64,000 nucleotides of DNA, from positions 868,001 through 932,000 of the forward strand of contig NZ_CP047476.1 of assembly GCF_010587385.1 (NCBI RefSeq), given 5' to 3'. The notes beneath the pieces were generated by a model. The model had not been told where the DNA came from. It saw only the letters and a list, made by a program, of their open reading frames with translations, and ran no database searches. Below, piece by piece: positions 34,859 to 43,880 of the stretch (position 1 is the first letter of the stretch; the number at the start of each line of letters is the position of its first letter). Source of the stretch: Vibrio astriarenae (GTDB lineage Bacteria > Pseudomonadota > Gammaproteobacteria > Enterobacterales > Vibrionaceae). Position numbers and translations under genes: made by a program.

Positions 34859-37800
34859 ATGAACATTGCAGGATACACAATCGCAAAGCGCACGAGTGTC
34901 TGGGTGCTGGTTGCACTAACTTTGCTTGGTGGTTACTTAAGTTACTTAAAACTGGGTCGATTTGAAGACCCAGAATTTGTGATTCGTCAAGCTGTGGTTG
35001 TCACTCAATACCCAGGCGCTACAGCACAAGAAGTCTCTGATGAAGTGACGGATGTGATTGAGGGAGCAGTTCAATCGCTTCAGGAAGTGGACGAAATCAC
35101 CTCTGTATCAAAACAAGGGGTTTCGGAAGTCACCGTTGAGATCAAACGTGAGTTTTCCAAAAATGAAGCGGAGTTACAGCAGGTTTGGGACAAACTTCGT
35201 AGAAAGATCCTAGATGCACAGCGCTCATTGCCTCCAGGCGCCAGTGCGCCGATCGTCAATGACGACTTTGGTGATGTGTTTGCTCAGTTCTACGCGGTCA
35301 CTGGTGAAGGCTTCAGCGATAAACAGCTGCAAGACTATGTTGATATGTTGCGCCGTGAGTTGGCTTTGGTGCCTGGTGTATCAAAAACCACCACGTTTGC
35401 TGAAAAAGATGAAGCGATCTTTGTCGAAATTTCGAGCGATCGCCTAAACCAACTTGGCGTTTCTGCACAGCAGATCTACCAAGTGCTAGAGCAGCAAACC
35501 ATGGTCTCTACCGCGGGTACGTTTGAAACCAATGCAATGCGCGTTGCGGTGATTCCAAGCGCCAACATTGATTCATTTGCACAGCTTAGCGCGCTACAAA
35601 TTGGCGTCGGTGAAAACAACACTATCCTACGTCTTGCTGACATTGCAGAGATCTCCCGTGGTTATGTCGAACCCTCTCACGTATTGATGCGCTACAACGG
35701 TGAGCGCGCTGTAGGCTTGGGTATCTCAAACGTGGCCGGTGGTAACGTTGTAGAGATGGGCGATGCGGTGAAAGCTCGCTTGGCTGAGCTGGAAGGCCAA
35801 CGCCCCCACGGCATTGACCTACACGAGATTTCCATTCAGTCTGACTCGGTACGTGATTCCATCTCGGATTTCATCAACAACCTTGTCGCTGCTGTTGTGA
35901 TTGTTTTTGTTGTTCTGTTGCTATTCATGGGTCTAAGAACCGGTGTCGTGATTGGTTTTGTACTGCTACTGACCGTTGCGGGCACACTCATCGTCATGCT
36001 GATTGACGACATCGCAATGCAGCGCATCTCACTGGGTGCTCTGATCATTGCATTGGGTATGCTGGTGGATAACGCTATTGTTGTCACAGACGGCGTGTTA
36101 ACGCGCTTGCAGAAAAACCCACAAGCAGATAGAAAACAGGTTGTTTCGGACATTGTTGATGAAACCAAATGGCCGCTACTGGGTGGTACCATCGTGGGTA
36201 TCTGTGCCTTCAGCGCGATTGGTCTTTCACCATCGAACATGGGTGAATACGCGGGTTCGCTGTTTTGGGTCATCCTATACTCAATGATGCTAAGCTGGGT
36301 ACTAGCCATTACGGTAACGCCACTGCTTTGTCACGACTTCTTGAAAGTTCAAGACAACATGAAGGCAGACAAACCAAATAAAATCAGTGCCTTCTACAAT
36401 AAAGTATTGGTCACGGTTCTCCACAACCAGAAGAAAAGCTTAGCCGTCATGCTGGTGGTCTTGGTTCTGGGTGTAAAGGCTTTTAGTTATGTACCTCCAG
36501 GTTTCATGCCAGAGTCACAGCGCCAACAGTTTGTGGTTGATATCTTCTTGCCACAAGGTTCAGACATTACCAGAACCGAGCAGATTGTTGACCAAGTTGA
36601 AAAACATATTTGGCAAAAAGAACATATCACAGGCACATCTAGCTTCATTGGTTCGGGTGGTCTGCGCTTCATGCTGACCTACTCGCCAGAAGCAAGAAAC
36701 ACTAGCTACGCTCAGATCCTGATCGACGTAGACAACTTTGACGCCATTGATGGCCTAGTGTCTGAATTGCAGACTGAGCTCAATGATATCTATCAAGCCG
36801 CGTCCTTTAACGTTTGGAAGTTCATGCTTGGCCCTGGTGGCGGTAAGAAAATCGAAGCGGCATTTAAAGGCCCTGATAGCCAAGTGCTTCGTGAGTTAGC
36901 AGAGCAAGCCAAAGACATCATGGAGCAAAACCCACTTTTAGTGGCAGTGCAAGATGATTGGAGACAACAAACACCAGTGCTTCGCCCTGTGTATTCGGCA
37001 GAAAGAATGCAAATGTTTGGTTTGACTTCAGTTGACCTTAACCAAGCGATTGAGCAAACGTTGAGTGGTCGTCAAACAGGTGTATACCGCGAAGGGAATG
37101 ACTTGATTCCAATCGTTGTTCGCGCACCTGAAAATGAGCGTAACCACCAGAAAGCGATTGAGACAACACAGGTATTTAGCTCAGCGATTGGTCAGTACAT
37201 CCAGATTGGACAAGTAATCGACAAGCTAGAAGTGGAATGGCAAGACGCTATCTTGAAGCGCGTTGACCGTAGCCCAACCATCAAAGCACAAGCGGATCCA
37301 GCGGCAGGTATCCTAACCTCAGAAGCCTTTGAATCAGTACGTGCAGAAATTGAAAACTTGCCACTGCCTGTTGGTTATACACTGGAATGGTATGGTGAAT
37401 ATAAAGAAGCGAAGGAAGCAGACGAAGGCCTGATGATCTCAGCACCCTATGGCTTTGCAGCGATGATTCTTGCAGTGGTGTTTATGTTCAACGGTATTCG
37501 TCAAGCGCTGGTTATCTGGTGTACGGTGCCCCTAGCGATTGGTGGTGTGGCTATCGGTTTGATTGTGTTCCAAACGCCGTTTGAGTTTATGGCGACGCTG
37601 GGCTTCTTGAGCCTGATCGGCATGATGGTTAAGAATGCCATCGTACTGGTGGACCAAGCAGAGAACGAAATCAAAGATGGCAAAGCGCCTTACTACGCGA
37701 TTATTGATGCGGCAATGAGTCGTGCGAGACCCGTCATTTTGGGTGCGACAACCACCATTCTTGGTGTTGCCCCACTGATTGTCGACCCGTTCTTTAAGAG

Positions 37801-37906
37801 TATGGCGGTGACCATCATGTTCGGTTTGTTATTCGCAACAGTGTTAACGCTTGTGGTGATTCCATTGAATTACGCCCTGTTCTTCAGAGTCAAACCGGTG
37901 AAGTAA
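34859..37906 (+). CDS. RND-family efflux transporter
   Basis: 1015 residues, about the size of AcrB-type pumps. An N-terminal membrane helix (SVWVLVALTLLGGYLSYLKLGRFEDPEF) leads to a porter domain. Membrane helices 2-6 include LLTVAGTLIVMLIDDIAMQRISLGALIIALGMLVDNAIVVTDGV, with the conserved Asp of the proton relay. A second half follows, with ARPVILGATTTILGVAPLI. FEDPEF and the LGMLVDNAIVV context place it in the AcrB/VexF-like subgroup. It exports drugs, bile salts or metabolites with the adaptor upstream. A strong terminator (37926-37954) follows. Confidence 0.94.
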   Translation: MNIAGYTIAKRTSVWVLVALTLLGGYLSYLKLGRFEDPEFVIRQAVVVTQYPGATAQEVSDEVTDVIEGAVQSLQEVDEITSVSKQGVSEVTVEIKREFSKNEAELQQVWDKLRRKILDAQRSLPPGASAPIVNDDFGDVFAQFYAVTGEGFSDKQLQDYVDMLRRELALVPGVSKTTTFAEKDEAIFVEISSDRLNQLGVSAQQIYQVLEQQTMVSTAGTFETNAMRVAVIPSANIDSFAQLSALQIGVGENNTILRLADIAEISRGYVEPSHVLMRYNGERAVGLGISNVAGGNVVEMGDAVKARLAELEGQRPHGIDLHEISIQSDSVRDSISDFINNLVAAVVIVFVVLLLFMGLRTGVVIGFVLLLTVAGTLIVMLIDDIAMQRISLGALIIALGMLVDNAIVVTDGVLTRLQKNPQADRKQVVSDIVDETKWPLLGGTIVGICAFSAIGLSPSNMGEYAGSLFWVILYSMMLSWVLAITVTPLLCHDFLKVQDNMKADKPNKISAFYNKVLVTVLHNQKKSLAVMLVVLVLGVKAFSYVPPGFMPESQRQQFVVDIFLPQGSDITRTEQIVDQVEKHIWQKEHITGTSSFIGSGGLRFMLTYSPEARNTSYAQILIDVDNFDAIDGLVSELQTELNDIYQAASFNVWKFMLGPGGGKKIEAAFKGPDSQVLRELAEQAKDIMEQNPLLVAVQDDWRQQTPVLRPVYSAERMQMFGLTSVDLNQAIEQTLSGRQTGVYREGNDLIPIVVRAPENERNHQKAIETTQVFSSAIGQYIQIGQVIDKLEVEWQDAILKRVDRSPTIKAQADPAAGILTSEAFESVRAEIENLPLPVGYTLEWYGEYKEAKEADEGLMISAPYGFAAMILAVVFMFNGIRQALVIWCTVPLAIGGVAIGLIVFQTPFEFMATLGFLSLIGMMVKNAIVLVDQAENEIKDGKAPYYAIIDAAMSRARPVILGATTTILGVAPLIVDPFFKSMAVTIMFGLLFATVLTLVVIPLNYALFFRVKPVK

Positions 37907-37925
37907 CTCTCACCTCGCCCACTTT

Positions 37926-37954
37926 AAGCCCAAGTCTCCACTTGGGCTTTTTTT
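37926..37954 (+). terminator. Rho-independent terminator of the RND operon
   Basis: AAGCCCAAGT (37926-37935), CTCC loop, ACTTGGGCTT (37940-37949), then a T-run. A textbook form. Confidence 0.95.
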
Positions 37955-37987
37955 CGTCTGATGAATGAGGTCTTGGGGATATCAATA

Positions 37988-38011
37988 GGCGAAAATGAAT
38001 AGCTGTTAAAC
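37988..38011 (+). promoter_or_regulatory. Conserved envelope-gene motif, copy 2
   Basis: GGCG followed by AAAATGAATA-GCTG-TTAAAC, 131 nt upstream of the MipA/OmpV-like gene and in the same orientation as the gene. It shares all 16 fixed core bases with copies 1 and 3. Confidence 0.65.
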
Positions 38012-38142
38012 GTACCACAGCCACCCATAGAAAAATAAAATATCACTCAAAGATGGACGATGAACACACGGGACGTGATTGTTCTTTAGAAGTGGATACT
38101 CGGCCAAACCATAACTCCACTTCCCCGTTATGAGTGATATAA

Positions 38143-39423
38143 ATGAAAACGCCAATCTTGCTGACTTCTCTTATTGCTTTTGCGGCATCTGCCGCGCAAG
38201 CCTCATCCTATACCCAAGACTGGGGAATCGGCATGGGTGTTCGAAGTGCAACCATCCCCTATAAACTCAAAGACGATTCGGTACACGATGTGATTCCCCT
38301 GCTCTTCTATCGTGGCGAGCGATTCTACCTCGATGGCTTCCAAGGGGGCTACAAGTTGCTTACTAACGAAACCCTCACTTGGGACGTGATGGGCAAATTC
38401 CGCTTCTTAGATATCCCGCGCAGTGAGCAAAACATTCACCAAGGGTCTCAATTTGATTTCGGCTCCAGCCTAACCTATCACTATACGCCGGACACTGATT
38501 TCAAGCTGGAAGTGCTATCCGAAGGCGACAGTCGCTACTATGGCCATATTGTCGCTGAGCACCATTTGGACGGTGCCGGATGGCAGTTAACCCCGTTCGT
38601 GCAAGCAAGATACAAAAGTGAACGCTTCAACGACCTCTACTATGGCTTTGGAGAGGAAAGTATTGGCGCACAGTGGGATTATCAGGTGGGGGCGAAAGGC
38701 CGTTATCAGCTGTATGAAAACCTCTATGCCGTCGGCTCACTTGGAATGACGGTGTTTGACAACGCGACCTATAACAGTGGCAACATTGATTCACGCACAC
38801 AGTGGGAAAGCTACTTAGGGTTTGCGCTGTTTTCATCAGGCGAACGCTCAAAAGAGACACTCATTCCTGACAACGCCTACTTTCGTGTCGCGCATGGTGT
38901 GGCCACCAAGTCAGGGCCTACTGAACTGATCTTTTTGAACAATGAAACCGACCCAGAAAGAAACAAGTTAACCTCATTGTTTTACGGCCATCCACTAGCA
39001 CAAGGCGTGTTCAACTGGCCCCTAGACTTCTACCTGACACCCGGTTATGTGCAGCACCATCGCTCTGATGTTCAGGAAAGTTTCGCTGAGTATGTTATTG
39101 CTATCAAGGCTTACTACACCTGGAACCTACCCGTGAGAACACGGTTTGGTCTTGCTGAGGGAGTCTCCTATAGCTCTAAAATCAGCCATATAGAGGCTCC
39201 AAACATGGCAGAGAAAGGCTATAAACCCAGCAAGCTCATGAACTATCTCGATTTCTCTGTTGATGTGAATGTCGGCGATATCGTGGCTAACCGAGCTCTA
39301 GAAAACCTATGGCTGGGTTACAGCATCCACCATCGCTCAGGTATCTTTACCAGTACCTCAACGTTTGGCCGCATTAAAGGTGGAAGTGATTACAACACGC
39401 TATATCTACAGTGGCATTTTTAA
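38143..39423 (+). CDS. MipA/OmpV-family outer-membrane protein with C-terminal extension
   Basis: 426 residues, against about 250-280 for usual MipA/OmpV proteins. Signal peptide MKTPILLTSLIAFAASAAQA. The first ~240 residues have the MipA pattern (DWGIGMGVRSATIPY, DVIPLLFYRGERFYLDGFQGGYKLL, DFGSSLTYHY). The rest is a second set of beta strands ending in WLGYSIHHRSGIFTST...GRIKGGSDYNTLYLQWHF, which recalls the C-terminal strands of PagL-like lipid A deacylases (a His-Ser pair in YSIHHRSG). A two-barrel fusion or a large single barrel is inferred. The motif copy at 37988 lies upstream. Confidence 0.75.
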   Translation: MKTPILLTSLIAFAASAAQASSYTQDWGIGMGVRSATIPYKLKDDSVHDVIPLLFYRGERFYLDGFQGGYKLLTNETLTWDVMGKFRFLDIPRSEQNIHQGSQFDFGSSLTYHYTPDTDFKLEVLSEGDSRYYGHIVAEHHLDGAGWQLTPFVQARYKSERFNDLYYGFGEESIGAQWDYQVGAKGRYQLYENLYAVGSLGMTVFDNATYNSGNIDSRTQWESYLGFALFSSGERSKETLIPDNAYFRVAHGVATKSGPTELIFLNNETDPERNKLTSLFYGHPLAQGVFNWPLDFYLTPGYVQHHRSDVQESFAEYVIAIKAYYTWNLPVRTRFGLAEGVSYSSKISHIEAPNMAEKGYKPSKLMNYLDFSVDVNVGDIVANRALENLWLGYSIHHRSGIFTSTSTFGRIKGGSDYNTLYLQWHF

Positions 39424-39433
39424 TCCAATCAAT

Positions 39434-39466
39434 AAACACCTAGTTCAAAAGACTAGGTGTTTTAAT
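39434..39466 (+). terminator. Terminator after the MipA/OmpV-like gene
   Basis: AAACACCTAGT (39434-39444) and ACTAGGTGTTT (39452-39462), followed by TTAAT. Confidence 0.75.
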
Positions 39467-39685
39467 ATCTACCTACCCATCACATAACCTACCCCAAAAC
39501 TGGCTAAGCACACCCTAATACCTATTAAAAGCACCGGAAATATAGCGCCCGCAAATATCTGCACTCTTCCACGAATCAATTATATAACCTAAAGTCATTA
39601 TTTCGTAAATCAACGTAAATCACGCTAGAAATACCGACTGCCTGTGCTAACCTGACTCCAACATAAACAAAGTTAGGTCTATAAC

Positions 39686-40135
39686 ATGATGAAAAAAGTG
39701 ATCACCGCAGGTCTCGTACTTGCTTGTAGCGTAGCCATTGCTGACGAACGCCCTGCTGACCACATGTACCCTGAAACTATCGATGGCTTGGTTATAAACA
39801 CATTCATCCTACCTACACTAGACAATGAACAAGATCGTCTGATTGAAGTGCTAGTAAGCACGACGATTGAAACGAAAGATACATGTAACAACATGAACTT
39901 GCCTGCGGCACAACAGCGCCACTCGCTAGAGGGTTGGGGTTACAGCTACTACATAGTTCGAGCTGATAATGGCGTGATCTCAACGATGATGGGATGCGAC
40001 AACGAAGAGACAGTAGAACGTGAAGTCTTCGCTCCGCGTGGCGAACTGCTGAACTACAACAGCAAGATTCCATTGGTAATTTATAGCACTGAGAACGTGA
40101 CGATTGATTACCGTGTTTGGGCACCTGTAGAGTAA
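39686..40135 (+). CDS. eco: Ecotin, periplasmic serine protease inhibitor
   Basis: 149 residues with a signal peptide ending near AIADE. HSLEGWGYSYYIVRADNGVISTMMGCDNEE...LLNYNSKIPLVIYSTENVTIDYRVW is unmistakably ecotin. The reactive loop STMMGC gives P1 Met101, and Cys67 and Cys104 are 37 apart, exactly as Cys50-Cys87 in E. coli ecotin. The dimeric protein blocks trypsin-like and elastase-like proteases in the periplasm, protecting against host or predator enzymes. Single gene ending at a strong terminator. Confidence 0.93.
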   Translation: MMKKVITAGLVLACSVAIADERPADHMYPETIDGLVINTFILPTLDNEQDRLIEVLVSTTIETKDTCNNMNLPAAQQRHSLEGWGYSYYIVRADNGVISTMMGCDNEETVEREVFAPRGELLNYNSKIPLVIYSTENVTIDYRVWAPVE

Positions 40136-40154
40136 GTAACAATCCATATTTATT

Positions 40155-40191
40155 AAAGGGCGTTTGATTAACAAATCAAACGCCCTTTTTT
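40155..40191 (+). terminator. Rho-independent terminator after ecotin
   Basis: 15-bp arms AAAGGGCGTTTGATT (40155-40169) and AATCAAACGCCCTTT (40174-40188), then TTT. Confidence 0.93.
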
Positions 40192-40243
40192 ATAACAATC
40201 TACAGTATTAAATGAACGCTTCATTGAGAAATTAACCCAAATT

Positions 40244-40269
40244 TAATATCCTCAAGTTATAGGATATTA
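40244..40269. promoter_or_regulatory. Dyad upstream of LysR gene (probable autoregulatory site)
   Basis: TAATATCCT (40244-40252) and AGGATATTA (40261-40269), perfect 9-bp arms with an 8-nt centre, ending 15 nt before the LysR ATG. The position suits self-repression. Confidence 0.5.
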
Positions 40270-40284
40270 GGATGGATAGTATCA

Positions 40285-41220
40285 ATGAATCGAAAACTTG
40301 AAGAACTCGACCTCAACCTACTCAAACTGCTTAAAGTTGTGGTAGACACACGCAATACGTCAACAGCAGCAGATAAATTAGGAATATCCCAAACGAGCGT
40401 AAGTCGAGGCGTTGCCAAGCTCCGTGAAACTTTTGGTGATCAGCTCTTTATTCGCAAGGCGCATGGTGTTGAACCTTCGGAATTAGCTGAAAAACTCGCA
40501 GAAGCGGCAGCGGATATGTTAACGCCCTTTAATAACGTTTTAATGGAGTATCAAGCCTTTGACCCTCTCGAATACGATGGTGATATTACGCTTTGTGCGG
40601 AGCTCTCATTGATAGAAATTTTCGGTAAAGGCTTATACGAAGCGATTCATGACGCTTTCCCGAAAGCATCGATTTACCTGTCTTATTGGCAAGGGCAATC
40701 ACTTGAAAATGTGCTTGACCGTAAAACCGATTATCTTATTCATTTTGAAGCCTATCCGTTCCCACAAGACATCTATGTTCATCACATTCATGATATTGAA
40801 GTGTGCTTAGTAGCGAGAAAAGATCACCCTGTTCTCACTAAAACAACCGAATTAGAGGACATTCATGATCTGCCATTAATCAAAATCACGTCAGATTCCA
40901 CTGTTGGACGACATGACATCCTCGATGACGTCTATTTAGATAATGGTTACAAGCCGACTATCCAACTGAACTCGCACAGCTTGCCTATCATTGTCAGTGC
41001 CCTAGAGAGCTCCGATTGCATCAAGTTCAGCAGTAGCTACACTGCTCGCCAGTCGGATAAGCTCGCTTGCTACCCTCTGCCAAGCAAATTCCATAAATTC
41101 AGAAAATTCAGTGTCTGCGGCGGATATTTGCAAGCTAAGCGCGGCTTACCGTTGAATCAACACCTTCATCAAGTCGTGCAAAGCTTCTTTAACTCAATCA
41201 CGCAACCACCCGAGTATTAA
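40285..41220 (+). CDS. LysR-family transcriptional regulator
   Basis: 311 residues. Winged HTH at the N-terminus (LNLLKLLKVVVDTRNTSTAADKLGISQTSVSRGVAKLRETFGDQLFIRKAHGVEPSE), then a substrate-binding domain (LIVHFEAY-like region, LPIIVSALESSDCIKFS). The LDLNLLK... opening and LFIRKAHGVEPS resemble the LeuO/NodD-type subgroup. Its target is unknown. It lies between the ecotin and DUF2860 genes, near two copies of the conserved envelope motif. Confidence 0.9.
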   Translation: MNRKLEELDLNLLKLLKVVVDTRNTSTAADKLGISQTSVSRGVAKLRETFGDQLFIRKAHGVEPSELAEKLAEAAADMLTPFNNVLMEYQAFDPLEYDGDITLCAELSLIEIFGKGLYEAIHDAFPKASIYLSYWQGQSLENVLDRKTDYLIHFEAYPFPQDIYVHHIHDIEVCLVARKDHPVLTKTTELEDIHDLPLIKITSDSTVGRHDILDDVYLDNGYKPTIQLNSHSLPIIVSALESSDCIKFSSSYTARQSDKLACYPLPSKFHKFRKFSVCGGYLQAKRGLPLNQHLHQVVQSFFNSITQPPEY

Positions 41221-41241
41221 GTCGCACTAAAACGTTAATTA

Positions 41242-41266
41242 GCCCCTTTCAATGACTGAAAGGGGC
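41242..41266. terminator. Bidirectional terminator between LysR and DUF2860 genes
   Basis: GCCCCTTTCA (41242-41251), ATGAC loop, TGAAAGGGGC (41257-41266). The genes on both sides converge on it. Confidence 0.75.
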
Positions 41267-41273
41267 ATGCAAA

Positions 41274-42233
41274 TTAGAACTGGTAGCTAAGACCCACAGA
41301 CGCTAAGTAGTCTTCATTTTCATAGAACTTGATGTTCGATGTATTTACATTCACGCCCGTAAATGACACTAGATTCCAGTTATCCCAACCTGCCACGTTT
41401 TTATACTCGTAAGCTAAAAATAGTTTGTAGCGGTTATCCGAGCGAGCTTTACCAAACTCCACGCTTGAACCGTCATAATCACGGTACGCATAGCTGCCCG
41501 TCAGCGCTAACGAATGCGCATTTTGGCTCAGAAAATAGGTTAATTCCGTTTCGTACTGGTCATACGTTGCCGCTTTGCCATCCGCATCATGGTGCGTGTA
41601 AGAAACTGCGGTAATCAAACCCGAGCGATGCGATAGCGGCATGTTATAGCTGCCCTTCATGTAGTATGAATCTGCGTCACGATGCAGCGCTTGCTCAGTA
41701 ATGCCTTCGTTATCCACTTCAGACGTTGCATAGGCCATATCCAACGAGAAGCCCGAGTTCATTAAGTTGTTTAATTTCAGGCGATAAGCGTAACCTTCAA
41801 CGTCTTCTTTGGTTCTATGCTGACCAGTCGCGTATGGGTTTGACCAAACTTCACCAGACATGACCGTTGGTAGAAATGCTAGATCAACCTTAGTGCCATT
41901 AGCAAAATCGTATTGATAGCCCAGCTCAAACGCTAAGTCTCCGACGGCTAGGTCATCGCGAGAGGTACCTAGATACACACGTTGATTGCGCTGCTGACCC
42001 AACTCATAGGCAATGTTACCAAGCGGCATCACTACAAACTCATTGGTGTGTGAGCCTTTGCTCCTTGTATCACTTAAATATGCGTCACCCTCTACGCTAA
42101 GGTTTGAGTTTGTCGACATATAACCGGTTGCAAGGATTATCTCGCCACTGATACGTGAAGTATCAATCGCAAAAGCGGGTACCGATAAAGTTGTTACTGC
42201 AGCTAGAGTTAGTAGGTTTGTTTTTTTCATCAT
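41274..42233 (-). CDS. DUF2860 family outer-membrane beta-barrel protein
   Basis: 319 residues. Signal peptide MMKKTNLLTLAAVTTLSVPAFA, then GEIILATGYMSTNSNLSVEGD, the usual DUF2860 opening found in Vibrio. Amphipathic strands run to the C-terminal SVGLSYQF, with a terminal Phe as expected for Bam-assembled barrels. Function is uncharacterised, and a channel or envelope role is inferred. The conserved motif AAAATGAATA-N4-TTAAAC lies about 92 nt upstream on the same strand. Confidence 0.82.
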   Translation of the reverse strand: MMKKTNLLTLAAVTTLSVPAFAIDTSRISGEIILATGYMSTNSNLSVEGDAYLSDTRSKGSHTNEFVVMPLGNIAYELGQQRNQRVYLGTSRDDLAVGDLAFELGYQYDFANGTKVDLAFLPTVMSGEVWSNPYATGQHRTKEDVEGYAYRLKLNNLMNSGFSLDMAYATSEVDNEGITEQALHRDADSYYMKGSYNMPLSHRSGLITAVSYTHHDADGKAATYDQYETELTYFLSQNAHSLALTGSYAYRDYDGSSVEFGKARSDNRYKLFLAYEYKNVAGWDNWNLVSFTGVNVNTSNIKFYENEDYLASVGLSYQF

Positions 42234-42324
42234 TTATATCTCAATTTTGTTTATCGCTCCCTTGCTTGATAATCCACTCCGTTCGGACGAGATGAATAAT
42301 ATGACATCCAAATTTTAACTCTAG

Positions 42325-42348
42325 GTTTAACTGTTATTCATTTTTGCA
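42325..42348 (-). promoter_or_regulatory. Conserved envelope-gene motif, copy 3
   Basis: On the minus strand: TGCA, then AAAATGAATA-ACAG-TTAAAC, oriented towards the DUF2860 gene and about 92 nt from its ATG. The core is identical to copies 1 and 2 outside the 4-nt spacer. Confidence 0.65.
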
Positions 42349-42370
42349 TTATCGACAACCGCACGTGCAG

Positions 42371-42394
42371 TCAAAAACGAATATCTCTTATTAC
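42371..42394 (+). promoter_or_regulatory. Degenerate copy 4 of the envelope motif
   Basis: CAAAAACGAATATCTCTTAT matches copy 1 over the first half (one T to C change) and the TCTC spacer, but the final TTAAAC is altered to TTATTAC. It faces the hypothetical gene at 42451, 57 nt away. Confidence 0.4.
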
Positions 42395-42450
42395 TTGCCG
42401 TATTTTCCCCTCTAGCGTTGAATAATAGAAAACTCAAACAGGATTGAACC

Positions 42451-42831
42451 ATGATTACCCTACCAAGCTTAGAAATTAAGAAATACCAAAATAAGATATA
42501 CCTTAATGACCGTCCTTATCATATATTAGATACAGGTAAAGGCCCTTGTTGGGTATACCTGGTAGACAGCATCGCCAGCCTGGAGACCGAGGATTTTGAA
42601 ACCAATGATGATAGACGAAGCATCTACATTGACCTGTCTTTGGCATGGGGCAAAGATGTCGCAAGCCTCCCTAGCGAGCAGCTAGAATATTTAACGGAGG
42701 ATATTCACCTACTGCTCGATGTTTTTTGGCTTGAGGAACTGACAATTCGCTCTTGTATAGAGGAATTAAATATGGAGAAGGTATTCAGCATCATAAAATT
42801 GAGAGAATACGCAAATGAAATATACTATTAA
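42451..42831 (+). CDS. Hypothetical cytoplasmic protein
   Basis: 126 residues, acidic, with no signal peptide or membrane segment. ITLPSLEIKKYQNKIYLNDRPYHILDTGKGPCWVYLV suggests a short beta-rich N-terminal half, and the C-terminal half is helical (YLTEDIHLLLDVFWLEELTIRSCIEELN). No family is recognised. It is divergent from the DUF2860 gene and faces degenerate motif copy 4. A hairpin terminator (42862-42886) follows. Confidence 0.6.
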   Translation: MITLPSLEIKKYQNKIYLNDRPYHILDTGKGPCWVYLVDSIASLETEDFETNDDRRSIYIDLSLAWGKDVASLPSEQLEYLTEDIHLLLDVFWLEELTIRSCIEELNMEKVFSIIKLREYANEIYY

Positions 42832-42861
42832 TAAATTAAAATTGATTGTAAAACTTATAAA

Positions 42862-42886
42862 AAAGCAAGCCGCATGAGCTTGCTTT
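42862..42886. terminator. Terminator after the hypothetical gene
   Basis: AAAGCAAGC (42862-42870) and GCTTGCTTT (42878-42886) with a 7-nt loop, between convergent genes. Confidence 0.75.
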
Positions 42887-42992
42887 ATATTCTGTATCTG
42901 AAGAATAAACTGGAGCCAGCTTTCCTTGATTATCCCATTTTTGTAATTATGTACCAATAACAACGACTGTATATCATTAACCAAAGCTAGAT

Positions 42993-43877
42993 TTAACTAA
43001 ACTCGCCCTGTTTGTTCTTGAGAAAGTCCAACAAAGCTCTAACTCTGGCAGGCATCAAAGCCTTCTCCTGATAAACGGCATAAATGGGGATCTTAAGGTC
43101 ATGTTCAGTTGGTAAGACTCGAACAAGTTCACCGGTCACAAGTTCTTTGTACACCATAAAGCTTGGTACGATAGCAAAACCGAGATGATTGAGGACAAAC
43201 CCCTTTACCGATGCGGACGTCCTGACTTGAACCCTCGGAGCATGTGGAAGCCTCGTTTGCTCACCATGAGAGTTGGTCAGTATTAACTGCTTTTCACCAT
43301 GTACAATATGATGACTAATCCAATCCATCTTGGCTAAATCCTCTACTGACTCAACCTTTCTAAACCTCGACAAGTACTCGGGGGTGGCGCAAATCATATC
43401 GGTAAAATAGCCAAGCTTTACGGCATATAAGCTAGAATCTTCCAAGGTAGACGATGCTCTTAAGGCGATATCGCACCTTGATTCTATCAAGTTGCTATAA
43501 CTATCACTCTCAATAATATCGAGCTTAATTTGGGGATGCATTGCCACAAACTCACTCATCAAGTTAATCAGAGCCGTACTTGGCGTTGAAATGCGAAGCG
43601 TGCCACTTGGTAGCTGTTCACTGTTCTGTACCTCTTCATTGGCCTCATGTGCAATGTCCTTCACCAATAAGCACTTTTCGTAATATCGAGCTCCGGCGTC
43701 GGTCAGAGATATTGATCTTGTCGTCCTATGAAGCAATCGAGTTCCAAGATTACTCTCAAGTTTAGTCACGATTTGAGAGACTCGAGCCTTGCCTAGCCCT
43801 AAAGACTCAGCGGCTTGGGTAAACGACTGCTTCTCAACCACTTTTACAAAGACCATCATGTCATCAAGTGAAATCAT
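42993..43877 (-). CDS. LysR-family regulator, divergent from the NmrA-like oxidoreductase
   Basis: 294 residues. N-terminal winged HTH (MMVFVKVVEKQSFTQAAESLGLGKARVSQIVTKLESNLGTRLLHRTTRSISLTDAGARYY) and a type 2 periplasmic-binding-like effector domain. It belongs to the large AaeR/DhcR-like branch (DRSISLT..G..YYE). It is divergent from the NAD(P)-binding oxidoreductase at 44017, the standard layout for a regulator and its target, with a T-N11-A dyad between them. Confidence 0.92.
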   Translation of the reverse strand: MISLDDMMVFVKVVEKQSFTQAAESLGLGKARVSQIVTKLESNLGTRLLHRTTRSISLTDAGARYYEKCLLVKDIAHEANEEVQNSEQLPSGTLRISTPSTALINLMSEFVAMHPQIKLDIIESDSYSNLIESRCDIALRASSTLEDSSLYAVKLGYFTDMICATPEYLSRFRKVESVEDLAKMDWISHHIVHGEKQLILTNSHGEQTRLPHAPRVQVRTSASVKGFVLNHLGFAIVPSFMVYKELVTGELVRVLPTEHDLKIPIYAVYQEKALMPARVRALLDFLKNKQGEFS

Positions 43878-43880
43878 CTT

